Positions 8,554 through 17,274 of a DNA stretch of 64,000 bases are shown piece by piece. Numbering within the stretch: position 1 is the stretch's first letter; each line of letters begins with the position of its first letter. The notes under the pieces were generated by a model that searched no databases, was not told the origin of the DNA, and saw only the letters and a program-made list of their open reading frames with translations. Position numbers and translations under genes: made by a program. This stretch comes from HXMU1420-2 sp034670145 (GTDB lineage: Bacteria; Pseudomonadota; Alphaproteobacteria; Rhodobacterales; Rhodobacteraceae), in the NCBI GenBank assembly GCA_034670145.1, contig JAXMOA010000015.1, positions 106,636 to 170,635 on the forward strand, read 5' to 3'.

Positions 8554-9870
8554 ATGTCTTTGAAGAGCTCCTTTTTTGCGGCGACTGCGCTTTGCTTGAT
8601 AAGCACTGGCGCGACGTTTGCAGACGGCCACAGCAAAACGATCACAATCGCCACCGTGAACAACGGCGATATGATCCGGATGCAGGGTTACACCGACACT
8701 TTCACCAAAGCGACCGGCATCAATGTTGAGTGGGTCACATTGGAGGAAAACGTTCTGCGTCAGCGGGTGACCACCGACATCACGACCAAGGGCGGTGCCT
8801 TTGATATCATGACCATCGGCATGTACGAAACGCCGATCTGGGGTGCGAATGGTTGGCTGGTGCCGTTGAATGATCTGTCCGCAGAGTACGATGTACAAGA
8901 CATCCTGCCTGCAATGCGCGGCGGTCTTTCTCACGATGGCACATTGTATGCGGCACCCTTCTACGGTGAATCGTCAATGGTGATGTACCGCACAGACCTA
9001 ATGGAAGCCGCCGGTCTGGAGATGCCAGCCGATCCGACATGGCAATTTATTCGCGAAGCTGCCGCCGCGATGGACGACCCAGAAAAAGACATCAATGGCG
9101 TTTGCCTGCGTGGCAAGGCCGGCTGGGGCGAAGGTGGTGCGTTTATTACCGTCACCGGTAACTCCTTTGGTGCGCGTTGGTTCGATGAGGACTGGAACGC
9201 ACAGTTTGATCAGCCTGAATGGGCTGACGCGTTGAATTTCTATGTAAATCTGATGAACGACTTCGGTCCAGAAGGCTACGCGACGAATGGTTTCAACGAA
9301 AACTTGTCACTGTTCAATCAGGGCAAATGCGGCATGTGGATTGACGCGACCGTTGCTGCGTCCTTTGTGACCGGAGATGACTCGACAGTGGCTGATCACG
9401 TTGGCTTCGCACTGGCACCCAACTCTGAAGGCGTAGAAAAGCGTGCGAATTGGCTTTGGGCCTGGGCGCTGGCTATTCCGGCAGGTACCCAGCAGCAGGC
9501 TGAAGCCAAGCAATTCATCGAATGGGCCACTGGCAAAGCATATATTGAGCTGGTCGCGGGCAATGAGGGATGGGCCAACGTGCCTCCAGGCGCGCGGACG
9601 TCTCTCTATGCGAATGCAGAATATCAGAAAGTTCCATTCGCAAAGATGACGCTGGATTCGATCAATGCAGCTGATCCGACCAACCCAACGGTTGATCCGG
9701 TGCCTTACGTTGGCATTCAGTTTGTCGCGATCCCTGAATTTGCGGGGATGGCTACCGAAGTGAGCCAAGAGTTCTCTGCGGCTTACGCTGGTCAACAGAC
9801 CGTCGCAGAAGCGCTTGAGAAAGCTCAGGCGATTACAAACGAAACCATGGAAGCGGCTGGCTACCGCTAG
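8554..9870 (+). CDS. smoE: Sorbitol/mannitol ABC transporter substrate-binding protein
   Basis: 438-residue periplasmic binding protein. The Sec signal peptide is about residues 1-23 (hydrophobic FFAATALCLISTGATFA, then DGHSK). The body is a family 1 sugar-binding fold (ITTKGGAFDIMTIGMYETPIW, GTLYAAPFYGESSMVMYRTDL, FNQGKCGMWIDATVAASF). GGGAGG lies about 10 bp before the ATG. First gene of an operon whose order smoE-smoF-smoG-smoK-smoS-mtlK-mtlZ matches the R. sphaeroides polyol operon. It delivers sorbitol, mannitol or related hexitols to SmoFGK. A hairpin follows the stop. Confidence 0.92.
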   Translation: MSLKSSFFAATALCLISTGATFADGHSKTITIATVNNGDMIRMQGYTDTFTKATGINVEWVTLEENVLRQRVTTDITTKGGAFDIMTIGMYETPIWGANGWLVPLNDLSAEYDVQDILPAMRGGLSHDGTLYAAPFYGESSMVMYRTDLMEAAGLEMPADPTWQFIREAAAAMDDPEKDINGVCLRGKAGWGEGGAFITVTGNSFGARWFDEDWNAQFDQPEWADALNFYVNLMNDFGPEGYATNGFNENLSLFNQGKCGMWIDATVAASFVTGDDSTVADHVGFALAPNSEGVEKRANWLWAWALAIPAGTQQQAEAKQFIEWATGKAYIELVAGNEGWANVPPGARTSLYANAEYQKVPFAKMTLDSINAADPTNPTVDPVPYVGIQFVAIPEFAGMATEVSQEFSAAYAGQQTVAEALEKAQAITNETMEAAGYR

Positions 9871-9883
9871 GTCTTCTTTCCTT

Positions 9884-9907
9884 GAGGGCGGCGTCTACGT
9901 CGCCCTC
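9884..9907 (+). terminator. Hairpin between smoE and smoF (processing or attenuation)
   Basis: GAGGGCGGCG, loop TCTA, CGTCGCCCTC: a 10-bp stem with one G-U pair, 14 nt after the smoE stop and before smoF. There is no clear T-run, so partial attenuation or 3' protection of the smoE transcript is more likely than full termination. This would give excess binding protein over permeases. Confidence 0.55.
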
Positions 9908-9977
9908 GAAATCCTGACTTTCCGTTTTCCCTGCTCTGTTTCTGGACGCATTTCGCTTCACAGGAAAGGACCGTCTC

Positions 9978-10856
9978 ATGGCCACCAAAGCATCCCGTTC
10001 CGCCGCCCGCTTCATGATGGCACCCGCGGTCGTCTTACTGCTTGGTTGGATGTTGGTTCCGCTGACCCTGACGCTCTGGTTTTCTTTTACTAAGTATTTG
10101 CCCCTGCGCGGCGACAGCATTGATCGTGGTCTCGATTGGGTTGGATTCACAAACTACAGCCGGTTTATCTCATCCAGTTCGTTCTGGCCGTCAGTCCAGA
10201 CAACGCTTGTCATGGTGGGCGGGGTTTTGTTGATCACCGTAGTGTTAGGCATCTTGTTGGCGATGCTATTGGATCAGCCGATCTGGGGCCAAGGCGTCGT
10301 GCGTATTCTTGTGATTGCCCCATTCTTTGTTATGCCGACGGTTTCCGCTCTGGTGTGGAAAAACATGATGATGGATCCCGTCAATGGCATTTTTGCCCAT
10401 CTCTGGCGGTTCTTCGGAGCAGAGCCCGTGGCATGGTTGCAGGATGCTTCACTCAGCTCGATCATCATGATCGTCTCTTGGCAGTGGCTGCCTTTCGCAA
10501 CCTTGATCCTCCTCACAGCTATTCAGTCGCTCGACAGTGAGCAGCTTGAAGCTGCCGAAATGGACGGCGCACCGGCTCTCAAGAGGTTCTGGCATATCGT
10601 GCTGCCTCACCTGGCCCGTGCGATTACCATCGTTGTACTGATCCAGACCATTTTCCTTCTGTCGATCTTTGCCGAGATTTTCGTAACAACCGGCGGCGCT
10701 TTTGGCACCCGCACCCTTACCTATCTGATCTTCCAGCGTGTCATTGACAGCCAGAACATCGGGCTGGGGTCCGCAGGCGGTGTCTACGCCATCATCCTTG
10801 CCAATATCGTTGCCATCTTCCTGATGCGCATCGTCGGCAAGAACCTGGACGCATAA
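9978..10856 (+). CDS. smoF: Polyol ABC transporter permease
   Basis: 292-residue inner-membrane permease of the MalF-like sugar group. The first membrane span is near residues 13-35 (APAVVLLLGWMLVPLTLTLWF). The EAA loop is visible as AAEMDGAPALKRFWHIVLPHLARA (about residues 192-214). AGGAAAGGA lies upstream of the ATG. It comes 107 bp after smoE, and smoG follows after 13 bp. Together SmoF and SmoG form the membrane channel energised by SmoK. Confidence 0.92.
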   Translation: MATKASRSAARFMMAPAVVLLLGWMLVPLTLTLWFSFTKYLPLRGDSIDRGLDWVGFTNYSRFISSSSFWPSVQTTLVMVGGVLLITVVLGILLAMLLDQPIWGQGVVRILVIAPFFVMPTVSALVWKNMMMDPVNGIFAHLWRFFGAEPVAWLQDASLSSIIMIVSWQWLPFATLILLTAIQSLDSEQLEAAEMDGAPALKRFWHIVLPHLARAITIVVLIQTIFLLSIFAEIFVTTGGAFGTRTLTYLIFQRVIDSQNIGLGSAGGVYAIILANIVAIFLMRIVGKNLDA

Positions 10857-10869
10857 GAGGGCTGGACAC

Positions 10870-11700
10870 ATGGCACGCGCAGTTACAACCAAACGCAAAA
10901 TCATAACGACGGCCGCCGCTTGGACGATTGCCCTGATCATCTTTTTCCCGATTTACTGGACAATCCTGACCAGCTTCAAATCCGAAGCCCAGGCGATCAA
11001 CGATCCTCCGCTGTTTTTCAACTTTGATTGGACGTTGGAGAACTACGCGGTCGTGCAGGAGCGATCTGACTACATGAAATTTCTGTGGAATTCGGTGGTA
11101 ATCGCAGGTGGCAGCACTTTGCTGGGTATCCTCATCGCAGTTCCTGCGGCCTGGTCTATGGCCTTCGTGCCCTCCAAGCGCACCAAAGATATCCTGCTTT
11201 GGATGCTCTCAACCAAGATGTTGCCAGCCGTTGGCGTTTTGTACCCAATTTCGCTGATCTTTGTAGAGTTCAATCTGTTGGACACGCGCGGCGGCCTGAT
11301 GGTTGTTCTGATGCTGATCAATCTGCCGATAATCGTCTGGATGCTCTACACCTACTTCCGTGAGGTCCCCGGCGAGATCCTGGAGGCCGCCCGCATGGAC
11401 GGCGCGACCCTGAAAGAAGAGATCCTTTACGTCCTGACGCCCATGGCGATACCCGGCATCGCCTCAACACTGCTATTGAATTTCATTCTTGCCTGGAACG
11501 AAGCGTTCTGGACGCTCAATCTGACGGCGGCAAAGGCGGCCCCTTTGACGGCCTTTATAGCCAGCTATTCCAGCCCTGAGGGTCTGTTTTTTGCGAAACT
11601 CAGCGCAGCTTCCACCATGGCCATAGCCCCGATTCTGATCTTGGGCTGGTTCAGCCAGAAACAACTCGTCCGCGGTCTGACTTTCGGCGCGGTGAAATAA
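10870..11700 (+). CDS. smoG: Polyol ABC transporter permease
   Basis: 276-residue MalG-like permease. The first membrane span is near residues 14-34 (AAAWTIALIIFFPIYWTILTS). The EAA loop is AARMDGATLKEEILYVLTPMA (about residues 172-192). FILAWNEAFWTLNLT in the C-terminal third is typical of sugar importers. GAGGGCTGG precedes the ATG. The gene ends 12 bp before smoK. Partner of SmoF in hexitol uptake. Confidence 0.92.
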   Translation: MARAVTTKRKIITTAAAWTIALIIFFPIYWTILTSFKSEAQAINDPPLFFNFDWTLENYAVVQERSDYMKFLWNSVVIAGGSTLLGILIAVPAAWSMAFVPSKRTKDILLWMLSTKMLPAVGVLYPISLIFVEFNLLDTRGGLMVVLMLINLPIIVWMLYTYFREVPGEILEAARMDGATLKEEILYVLTPMAIPGIASTLLLNFILAWNEAFWTLNLTAAKAAPLTAFIASYSSPEGLFFAKLSAASTMAIAPILILGWFSQKQLVRGLTFGAVK

Positions 11701-11712
11701 GGAACCTGAAAC

Positions 11713-12717
11713 ATGGGACAGATCACACTCAAGCAGGTCACCAAAAGCTTCGGCGAAACGCAGGTCATCCCACCGCTTGACTTGACCATCGAGGATGGAG
11801 AATTCACCGTTTTCGTCGGCCCCTCGGGCTGCGGAAAGTCAACGCTGTTGCGCCTGATCGCTGGGCTTGAGGATATCACATCTGGTCATATTGAAATTGA
11901 TGGCAAGGACGCCACTGACGTGGTCCCCGCTAAACGAGGCCTTGCCATGGTGTTCCAGTCCTATGCGCTCTATCCGCATATGACGGTGCGCAAGAATATC
12001 GCTTTTCCGCTACGTATGGCCAAACTTGACGCGGCTGAAATCACCAAGCGGGTTGAAAGTGCGGCGTCTGTTCTGAACCTGACTGATTACCTAGACCGGC
12101 GTCCCGGTCAACTTTCGGGTGGGCAGCGCCAGCGCGTTGCAATTGGTCGCGCAATTGTTCGGGAGCCCTCGGCCTTCCTGTTTGACGAACCGCTGTCGAA
12201 TCTCGATGCCGCGCTGCGTGTGGGGATGCGGATGGAAATCTCCGAACTCCACAAAAAGCTTGCCACGACGATGATCTATGTCACCCACGACCAAGTCGAG
12301 GCCATGACAATGGCCGACAAAATCGTTGTGTTACAGGCCGGGGTGATTGAGCAGGTCGGCTCTCCATTGGAACTCTACCGCACACCACTCAATACATTTG
12401 TTGCGGGTTTCATAGGCTCGCCCAAGATGAACCTTATCACTGGCGAAGAGGCCGCAAAGCACGACGCCCATACCATTGGCGTGCGGCCTGAACATATCGA
12501 CGTGGTCGAAAGTGGCGGCCAGTGGCAGGGTACTGTTGGTGTGGCTGAGCACCTCGGATCTGACACGTTCTTTCACATTCATAACACGGGACTGGCAGAA
12601 ACCCTGACCGTCCGTGCCATTGGTGACGTGAGCCTGAAACACGGCGATACGATCCATCTGACACCACGGGCCGACGAAATCCACCGGTTTGATGCCCAGG
12701 GTTTGCGGACAGCATGA
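11713..12717 (+). CDS. smoK: Polyol ABC transporter ATP-binding protein
   Basis: 334-residue MalK/UgpC-type ATPase. Walker A is GPSGCGKST (residues 37-45), the Q-loop lies in VFQSYALYPHMTV, the signature is LSGGQRQR, Walker B is AFLFDEPLSNLDA, and the switch His is in YVTHDQVEAM. A regulatory TOBE-like domain follows from about residue 235 (IGVRPEHIDVVESGG). AAGGAACC lies before the ATG. The stop overlaps the smoS start in ATGA. It drives SmoFG and may also serve other sugar importers, as MalK-type ATPases often do. Confidence 0.93.
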   Translation: MGQITLKQVTKSFGETQVIPPLDLTIEDGEFTVFVGPSGCGKSTLLRLIAGLEDITSGHIEIDGKDATDVVPAKRGLAMVFQSYALYPHMTVRKNIAFPLRMAKLDAAEITKRVESAASVLNLTDYLDRRPGQLSGGQRQRVAIGRAIVREPSAFLFDEPLSNLDAALRVGMRMEISELHKKLATTMIYVTHDQVEAMTMADKIVVLQAGVIEQVGSPLELYRTPLNTFVAGFIGSPKMNLITGEEAAKHDAHTIGVRPEHIDVVESGGQWQGTVGVAEHLGSDTFFHIHNTGLAETLTVRAIGDVSLKHGDTIHLTPRADEIHRFDAQGLRTA

Positions 12718-13487
12718 ACCGACTATCAGGGAAAACGGCGCTGATCACAGGCGCAGCGCGGGGCATCGGGTTGGCTTTCGCCAAGGCCTATGTGGCCGAA
12801 GGCGCACGTGTGGCCATTGCCGATATCGATTTCGACCGTGCACAGGCGGCGACCGCCGAGATCGGTGAGGCCACGATCGCAGTGCACATGGATGTGACGG
12901 ATCAGGCCAGCATTGATGCAGGCGTCGCCGCCACGGTCGAAGCCTTTGGTCAGATCGACGTTCTTGTTAACAACGCCGCCATTTTCACTGCGGCCCCGAT
13001 AGATGAGATCACGCGTGAGGATTACGCCCGCATTTTTGATATCAACGTCAGCGGCACCCTGTTCACTACCCAGAGCGTCGCTCGCCATATGATCAAGCAT
13101 GGTATCAAGGGCCGTATCATCAACATGGCCTCACAGGCAGGGCGCAGGGGAGAAGCCCTTGTTGCGGTCTATTGTGCCAGCAAGGCGGCCGTCATCTCGC
13201 TTACGCAATCCGCCGGACTGAACCTGATCCAACACGGTATCAACGTGAATGCCATCGCTCCGGGAGTAGTGGATGGCGAACACTGGGATGGTGTCGATGC
13301 CTTCTTTGCCAAATACGAAGGCAAGGCACCGGGCCAGAAGAAACGCGAAGTGGGCGGGGCCGTTCCTTTTGGGCGCATGGGCACCGCCGAAGACCTGACC
13401 GGCATGGCCGTGTTCCTTGCCAGCGAAGACGCATCTTACATTGTAGCCCAGACCTACAATGTGGATGGCGGGAACTGGATGAGCTGA
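12714..13487 (+). CDS. smoS: Sorbitol (L-iditol) 2-dehydrogenase, SDR family
   Basis: 257-residue short-chain dehydrogenase that oxidises sorbitol to fructose (and galactitol or L-iditol in the R. sphaeroides enzyme) with NAD. The Rossmann motif TGAARGIG is at residues 11-18, NNAA near residue 86, and the catalytic Tyr and Lys are in VYCASKAAV. The length equals the characterised enzyme's within one or two residues. It overlaps smoK by 4 bp and mtlK by 1 bp (TGATG), so expression is coupled to uptake. Confidence 0.93.
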   Translation: MNRLSGKTALITGAARGIGLAFAKAYVAEGARVAIADIDFDRAQAATAEIGEATIAVHMDVTDQASIDAGVAATVEAFGQIDVLVNNAAIFTAAPIDEITREDYARIFDINVSGTLFTTQSVARHMIKHGIKGRIINMASQAGRRGEALVAVYCASKAAVISLTQSAGLNLIQHGINVNAIAPGVVDGEHWDGVDAFFAKYEGKAPGQKKREVGGAVPFGRMGTAEDLTGMAVFLASEDASYIVAQTYNVDGGNWMS

Positions 13488-14971
13488 TGAAAGCGCAACC
13501 TGCTAAAAAGCTATCCAATGCAGCCCTTGGGTGTCTTCCAGAGGGCATCAAAGTCCTGACCTATGACCGCAGCAAGCTAACGGCCGGGGTTGTTCATATC
13601 GGACTTGGCAATTTCCACCGCGCCCATCAGGCGTGGTACTTGCATCGTCTTATGCAGCAGGGGCTGGCACGGGATTGGGCGATCATCGGCGCCGGCGTGC
13701 GGCCCTATGATGAAGAACAGCGGAGCAAGCTGGCAGACCAAGACTACCTGACCACCCTGATCGAATTGTCGCCAAACGGCCGCTCAGCCGAAATCATCGG
13801 CCCGATGATTGATTACACGCCAATCCAGCCGACCAATGCGGCGCTGATCGCGCAGATGGCCCAGCCCGAAATCAGGATCGTTGCACTGACAGTAACCGAG
13901 GGCGGGTACTACATTGATCCCCTCACCAAGGGTTTTGATGCCGTGCATCCCGATATCCTCCATGATGCCAACAATCCAGAAGCACCCAGGACTGCCTTCG
14001 GTGCAATGGTCGCCGCGCTACGCCTGCGGCGTGATACCGGAACCGGTCCCTTCACGGGTCTTAGCTGCGACAATCTTCAGGGCAATGGAACGATCCTGAG
14101 ACAAACCATTGTGTCTTTGGCACGCCTCTCTGATCCTGATCTTGCGGGTTGGATTGATGCGTCCTGTAGTTTCCCCAATTCGATGGTAGATTGCATCGTA
14201 CCCGCAACCGGTCCCAAGGAACTGGAGTTGGTGCGCGACCTCGGCATAGACGATAGAGCTCCGGTCACCCATGAAAGTTTCCGCCAATGGGTCATCGAAG
14301 ACAAATTCTGCGCAGGTCGCCCGGATTGGGAAAAGGCCGGCGCCACCTTTACAGATAATGTGCATGATTTTGAGGCGATGAAGATTCGCATTCTAAATGG
14401 CGGGCATCAGGTGATTGCGGGTGTTGGCGAGGTTCTATCGATTTCTACGATCGCTGACTGTATGGCCAGGGAAAACATTGCGCGATTGTTCACCAAGCTC
14501 GCCCGTACAGAAATAGCTCCCCTTGTTAAAGCTGTGCCTGACATGACGCCCGAGCACTATGTAGACGTGATCGCTGACCGGTTTTCTAATCCTTTGATTG
14601 AGGACACAACCCGCCGGGTGGCTTTTGACGGATCGTCGCGGCATCCGGGCTTCATTGTTCCGTCAATCCGCGATGGCCTGTCCGCAGGAACACCCATCGA
14701 CGGGCTCGCGCTGATTTCCGCAGTTTGGGCACGCATGTGCGACGGAACGCGAGAGGACGGTAGCCTGATCGAGCCAAATGATCCCGTCTGGCACACCCTT
14801 CAAGAAACCGCAAAAGAGGCCCGGGGGAACCCATCCACCTGGCTTGCACAGACTCAATTCTATGGCGATCTGGCGCAGCAACCGCGTTTTGCCAAAGCAT
14901 TTGAAAAGTGGCTGATGATGATCTGGGCAGATGGCGTCGACGCAGCGATCGATGAATATTTGGCCGGTTAA
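13487..14971 (+). CDS. mtlK: Mannitol 2-dehydrogenase
   Basis: Polyol-specific long-chain dehydrogenase (494 residues) converting mannitol to fructose with NAD. The nucleotide-binding segment is VVHIGLGNFHRAHQAWYLH (about residues 35-53). The catalytic triad appears in KIRILNGGH as Lys299, Asn304 and His307, matching the Lys-x4-Asn-x2-His pattern of the family. The frame is open far upstream inside smoS; I place the start at the ATG overlapping the smoS stop (TGATG), giving MKAQPAKKLSNAALG and the usual family length. Confidence 0.92.
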   Translation: MKAQPAKKLSNAALGCLPEGIKVLTYDRSKLTAGVVHIGLGNFHRAHQAWYLHRLMQQGLARDWAIIGAGVRPYDEEQRSKLADQDYLTTLIELSPNGRSAEIIGPMIDYTPIQPTNAALIAQMAQPEIRIVALTVTEGGYYIDPLTKGFDAVHPDILHDANNPEAPRTAFGAMVAALRLRRDTGTGPFTGLSCDNLQGNGTILRQTIVSLARLSDPDLAGWIDASCSFPNSMVDCIVPATGPKELELVRDLGIDDRAPVTHESFRQWVIEDKFCAGRPDWEKAGATFTDNVHDFEAMKIRILNGGHQVIAGVGEVLSISTIADCMARENIARLFTKLARTEIAPLVKAVPDMTPEHYVDVIADRFSNPLIEDTTRRVAFDGSSRHPGFIVPSIRDGLSAGTPIDGLALISAVWARMCDGTREDGSLIEPNDPVWHTLQETAKEARGNPSTWLAQTQFYGDLAQQPRFAKAFEKWLMMIWADGVDAAIDEYLAG

Positions 14972-15051
14972 ACCACAGGCCGCCACGTGAGCAAAGCTTG
15001 CCCGGAGCCTCGCAATACTTCCACCAAGAGGGCCCGAATGGAGAGAACCAG

Positions 15052-15978
15052 ATGATCCTGTGTTGCGGAGAAGCCTTGATTGACATGATCCCTGAGCCAA
15101 CCGTTTCAGGGGAGGACGGCTTCGTTCCCCATGCTGGCGGGGCGGTGTATAACACTGCGGTGGCTTTAGGGCGTTTGGGAGCGCAAGTCGGAATGCTAAC
15201 TGGGCTGAGCAGTGACCTGTTCGGCACAACCCTGTGCGCGGGCCTGGAAGCGTCCAATGTCGACTCATCACATGTGATTTACAGCGACCGACCGACAACA
15301 CTGGCCTTTGTTCATCTGGTAAATGGCCATGCCAGCTATACATTCATGGATGAAAACTCTGCCGGTCGCTTGCTGACACCTGCAGACATGCCGGTGTTGG
15401 CACAGAGTGTGTCAACGCTCTATTTTGGGGGCATAAGTCTGGCTTGCGAACCAGGGGCCGATGCCTATGCCGCGCTGTTGGAAGCCGAAGGAGCCTCGCG
15501 TGCTGTGATGCTCGACCCGAACATTCGTCCAGGATTCATTGAGGATGAGACGCGTTACCGCAATCGTTTGAACCGGATGATCGCTGCCGCCGACATCATC
15601 AAGGTTTCGGATGAAGATCTGATCTGGATCAACAATGCGCCAATCACGCCACAGGAAAAAGCCCAAGACTTATTGGACATGGGTCCTTCGGTTGTGATCC
15701 TGACACAAGGCGGCGCCGGCGCAAAGGTGTTCCTTCGAGGCGGCGGCACGGCACATATTGCATCTGAACAGGTCAAAGTGGTCGACACGATTGGCGCCGG
15801 AGACACCTTTAATGCAGGCGTCCTTGCAAATTTAGCGCTAAGCGGGTTTCTGAGTAAAAACAGGCTGGCAGAATTGCCTGCCCATGCCGCTGAAGAAGCA
15901 CTCAGATATGGAGCAAAAGTCGCAGCCGTCACCGTATCGCGCGCGGGCGCAAATCCGCCTTGGGCCCATGAACTATGA
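15052..15978 (+). CDS. mtlZ: Fructokinase, PfkB family
   Basis: 308-residue sugar kinase that phosphorylates the fructose made by SmoS and MtlK to fructose 6-phosphate. N-terminal MILCCGEALIDMIPE and GGAVYNTAVALGRLGAQVG are the ribokinase-family substrate motif; DTIGAGDTFNAG near residue 245 is the second PfkB signature with the catalytic Asp. The frame is open 54 bp further upstream, but GGAGAG 6 bp before the ATG at 15052 decides this start. It is the last gene of the polyol operon, 80 bp after mtlK. Confidence 0.9.
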   Translation: MILCCGEALIDMIPEPTVSGEDGFVPHAGGAVYNTAVALGRLGAQVGMLTGLSSDLFGTTLCAGLEASNVDSSHVIYSDRPTTLAFVHLVNGHASYTFMDENSAGRLLTPADMPVLAQSVSTLYFGGISLACEPGADAYAALLEAEGASRAVMLDPNIRPGFIEDETRYRNRLNRMIAAADIIKVSDEDLIWINNAPITPQEKAQDLLDMGPSVVILTQGGAGAKVFLRGGGTAHIASEQVKVVDTIGAGDTFNAGVLANLALSGFLSKNRLAELPAHAAEEALRYGAKVAAVTVSRAGANPPWAHEL

Positions 15979-16071
15979 CAAAGAATCCGAAAATCGCATG
16001 ACTATTTTCACCGGACCTTCCTTCCTTTTCAAAATCAAAGAAGTCGCCGGCGGGAAGGGCAGAATTCTTGT

Positions 16072-16260
16072 TGCCATCGCAGGGCCAAACTTTGCAATCC
16101 ACCGCCGGATCGTTTGGTACGACACGTCGCTACCGCGTTCTAAGAGCAATTCCTCGACTTCGCGAAGGCTCATATTGAACCGGCAATAAAGCCAAACCCT
16201 GTGCGCAATGATCTGAGGTGGAAAGCGGTGACGTTTGTAGTTGATCGACGGAGCGCGCAT
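16072..16260 (-). pseudogene. IS6-family transposase, N-terminal remnant
   Basis: The first ~63 codons on the minus strand read as the start of an IS6/IS26-type transposase: KRHRFPPQIIAHRVWLYCRF, LREVEELLLERG, VSYQTIRRWIAKFGPA. Similarity stops abruptly after KFGPA and the frame continues into unrelated residues. The DDE catalytic core is absent. The remnant ends about 90 bp from the end of mtlZ, so it marks the left edge of the disturbed region. Confidence 0.75.
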
Positions 16261-16423
16261 CAGCGCTGACTATCCATAAGGACCGCTACCTGCAATTATC
16301 ACCGGCTTAATGGGCGGTCTCCTAAAAAGGCATTGAAAGTTGTTAGTTTTACTGGCTTAATTCAGTGGAATAGAGTTGGATGAATCACGTTACCTTTGGA
16401 GTAATAAAAAATGAAAAATAATT

Positions 16424-16768
16424 TTGACTATTGCCATCTCTAGCTTCTCCGCGATGAGTGTTAACGCAGATAGTAGTAATAGCGTACCCTACAAAGAACG
16501 GGTAAACGTGAAAGTCGGTCAAGGCGTGGTTATTCACGGTCTTCGCGGCGACTGTGGTAAAGCACCGACAAAGTCGGCGGTTGCCTCAATGGAACAAAAG
16601 TACCGAGATATTAAAGTTGGGAAAATCGTCGCAGGTAAGGCCGGTGTTCGTCGGAGTCGTAGCTGTGGCGGAGCAACACCTGTTGTTGAGGCGGTTTTTG
16701 TTGCTCAAAAAAAGGGCAGAGTAAAGATCGAACTGTTTGGGGATCCTATTTCCATCAAAGTGAAATAA
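16424..16768 (+). CDS. Secreted hypothetical protein with a frameshifted signal peptide
   Basis: Not a family I recognise. From a TTG codon the frame gives 114 residues: a hydrophobic signal-like N-terminus (TIAISSFSAMSVNA), then a basic soluble domain with two conserved-looking cysteines (RGDCGKAP, SRSCGGATP) and an IELFGDP tail. A strong start exists at ATG 16411 with GGAG 9 bp upstream, but it is one base out of frame and stops after ten codons. Removing one T from the TTTT run at 16422-16425 would join them as MKNN-LTIAISSFSAMSVNA, a near-ideal signal peptide. So this is either a recent frameshift, a sequencing error, or a weakly started gene. It is AT-richer than the neighbours. Confidence 0.5.
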   Translation: MTIAISSFSAMSVNADSSNSVPYKERVNVKVGQGVVIHGLRGDCGKAPTKSAVASMEQKYRDIKVGKIVAGKAGVRRSRSCGGATPVVEAVFVAQKKGRVKIELFGDPISIKVK

Positions 16769-16775
16769 GACTGAA

Positions 16776-16938
16776 GCGGCGAGTGTCTTATGGTCAGGCC
16801 CCATAGCCAATAGATAACGAGTGCGGCGAGTGCGAAGGCGGATAGGAAGACATTTGGGCATCTGTCGTATCGGGTTGCTATGCGCCGCCAATCCTTGAGC
16901 CTGCCAAACATGATCTCAATCACTGCCCGGCAGTGCAT
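16776..16938 (-). pseudogene. IS5-type transposase, C-terminal remnant
   Basis: On the minus strand AVIEIMFGRLKDWRRIATRY then DRCPNVFLSAFALAALVIYW matches the C-terminus of IS5/IS427-group DDE transposases (catalytic Glu in the IE of AVIEIMFGRLK). Nothing of the N-terminal two-thirds is present and the normal stop is lost. Only a 3' stub of an insertion sequence remains between two hypothetical genes. Confidence 0.75.
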
Positions 16939-16939
16939 C

Positions 16940-17239
16940 GCGCAGCGATGTCACGAGAGGGGCGGTTAGGACCGGCGTTCCGTCAAGAAGTTCCATCTCT
17001 GCGCCTGGCAGTGGCAATGGAAAGGCGCTGTTGTAAGGGGAGCCCGTCGTTTCAGCATCAGCCAAGAAACGCTGTGCCTCAGCGTGCTCGACTTCGCTAA
17101 CCTCGTAAATCTTGGTGAACTTTTCACCGCAGAGAATGTGTTCTTCCAAAGCATCAATGAGTTGGGGTTCTTTGGAGCCGTGATTGCCAGAGGCAATCTT
17201 CTGAATGGACTTATGCGAAGGAAACCGAGGGCTACACAC
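16940..17239 (-). pseudogene. Hypothetical protein remnant, cut by the IS5-type stub
   Basis: A minus-strand frame from a GTG at 17239 gives a protein-like sequence (SKEPQLIDALEEHIL, KFTKIYEVSEVEHAEAQRF, GSPYNSAFPLPLPGAEMELL) that runs into the IS5 remnant near 16940. There is no clear ribosome site, and the frame is open only a little further upstream. I do not recognise it. It is probably the 5' part of a gene truncated by the insertion, but could be spurious. Confidence 0.3.
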
Positions 17240-17274
17240 GTAGCAAGGTCTGTTTCTCGGACAATTGGTTCAAG

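Noticed and set aside
13172..13486. Upstream extension of mtlK into smoS
   Set aside because: smoS is intact in the other frame, and the TGATG overlap gives the normal mtlK length.
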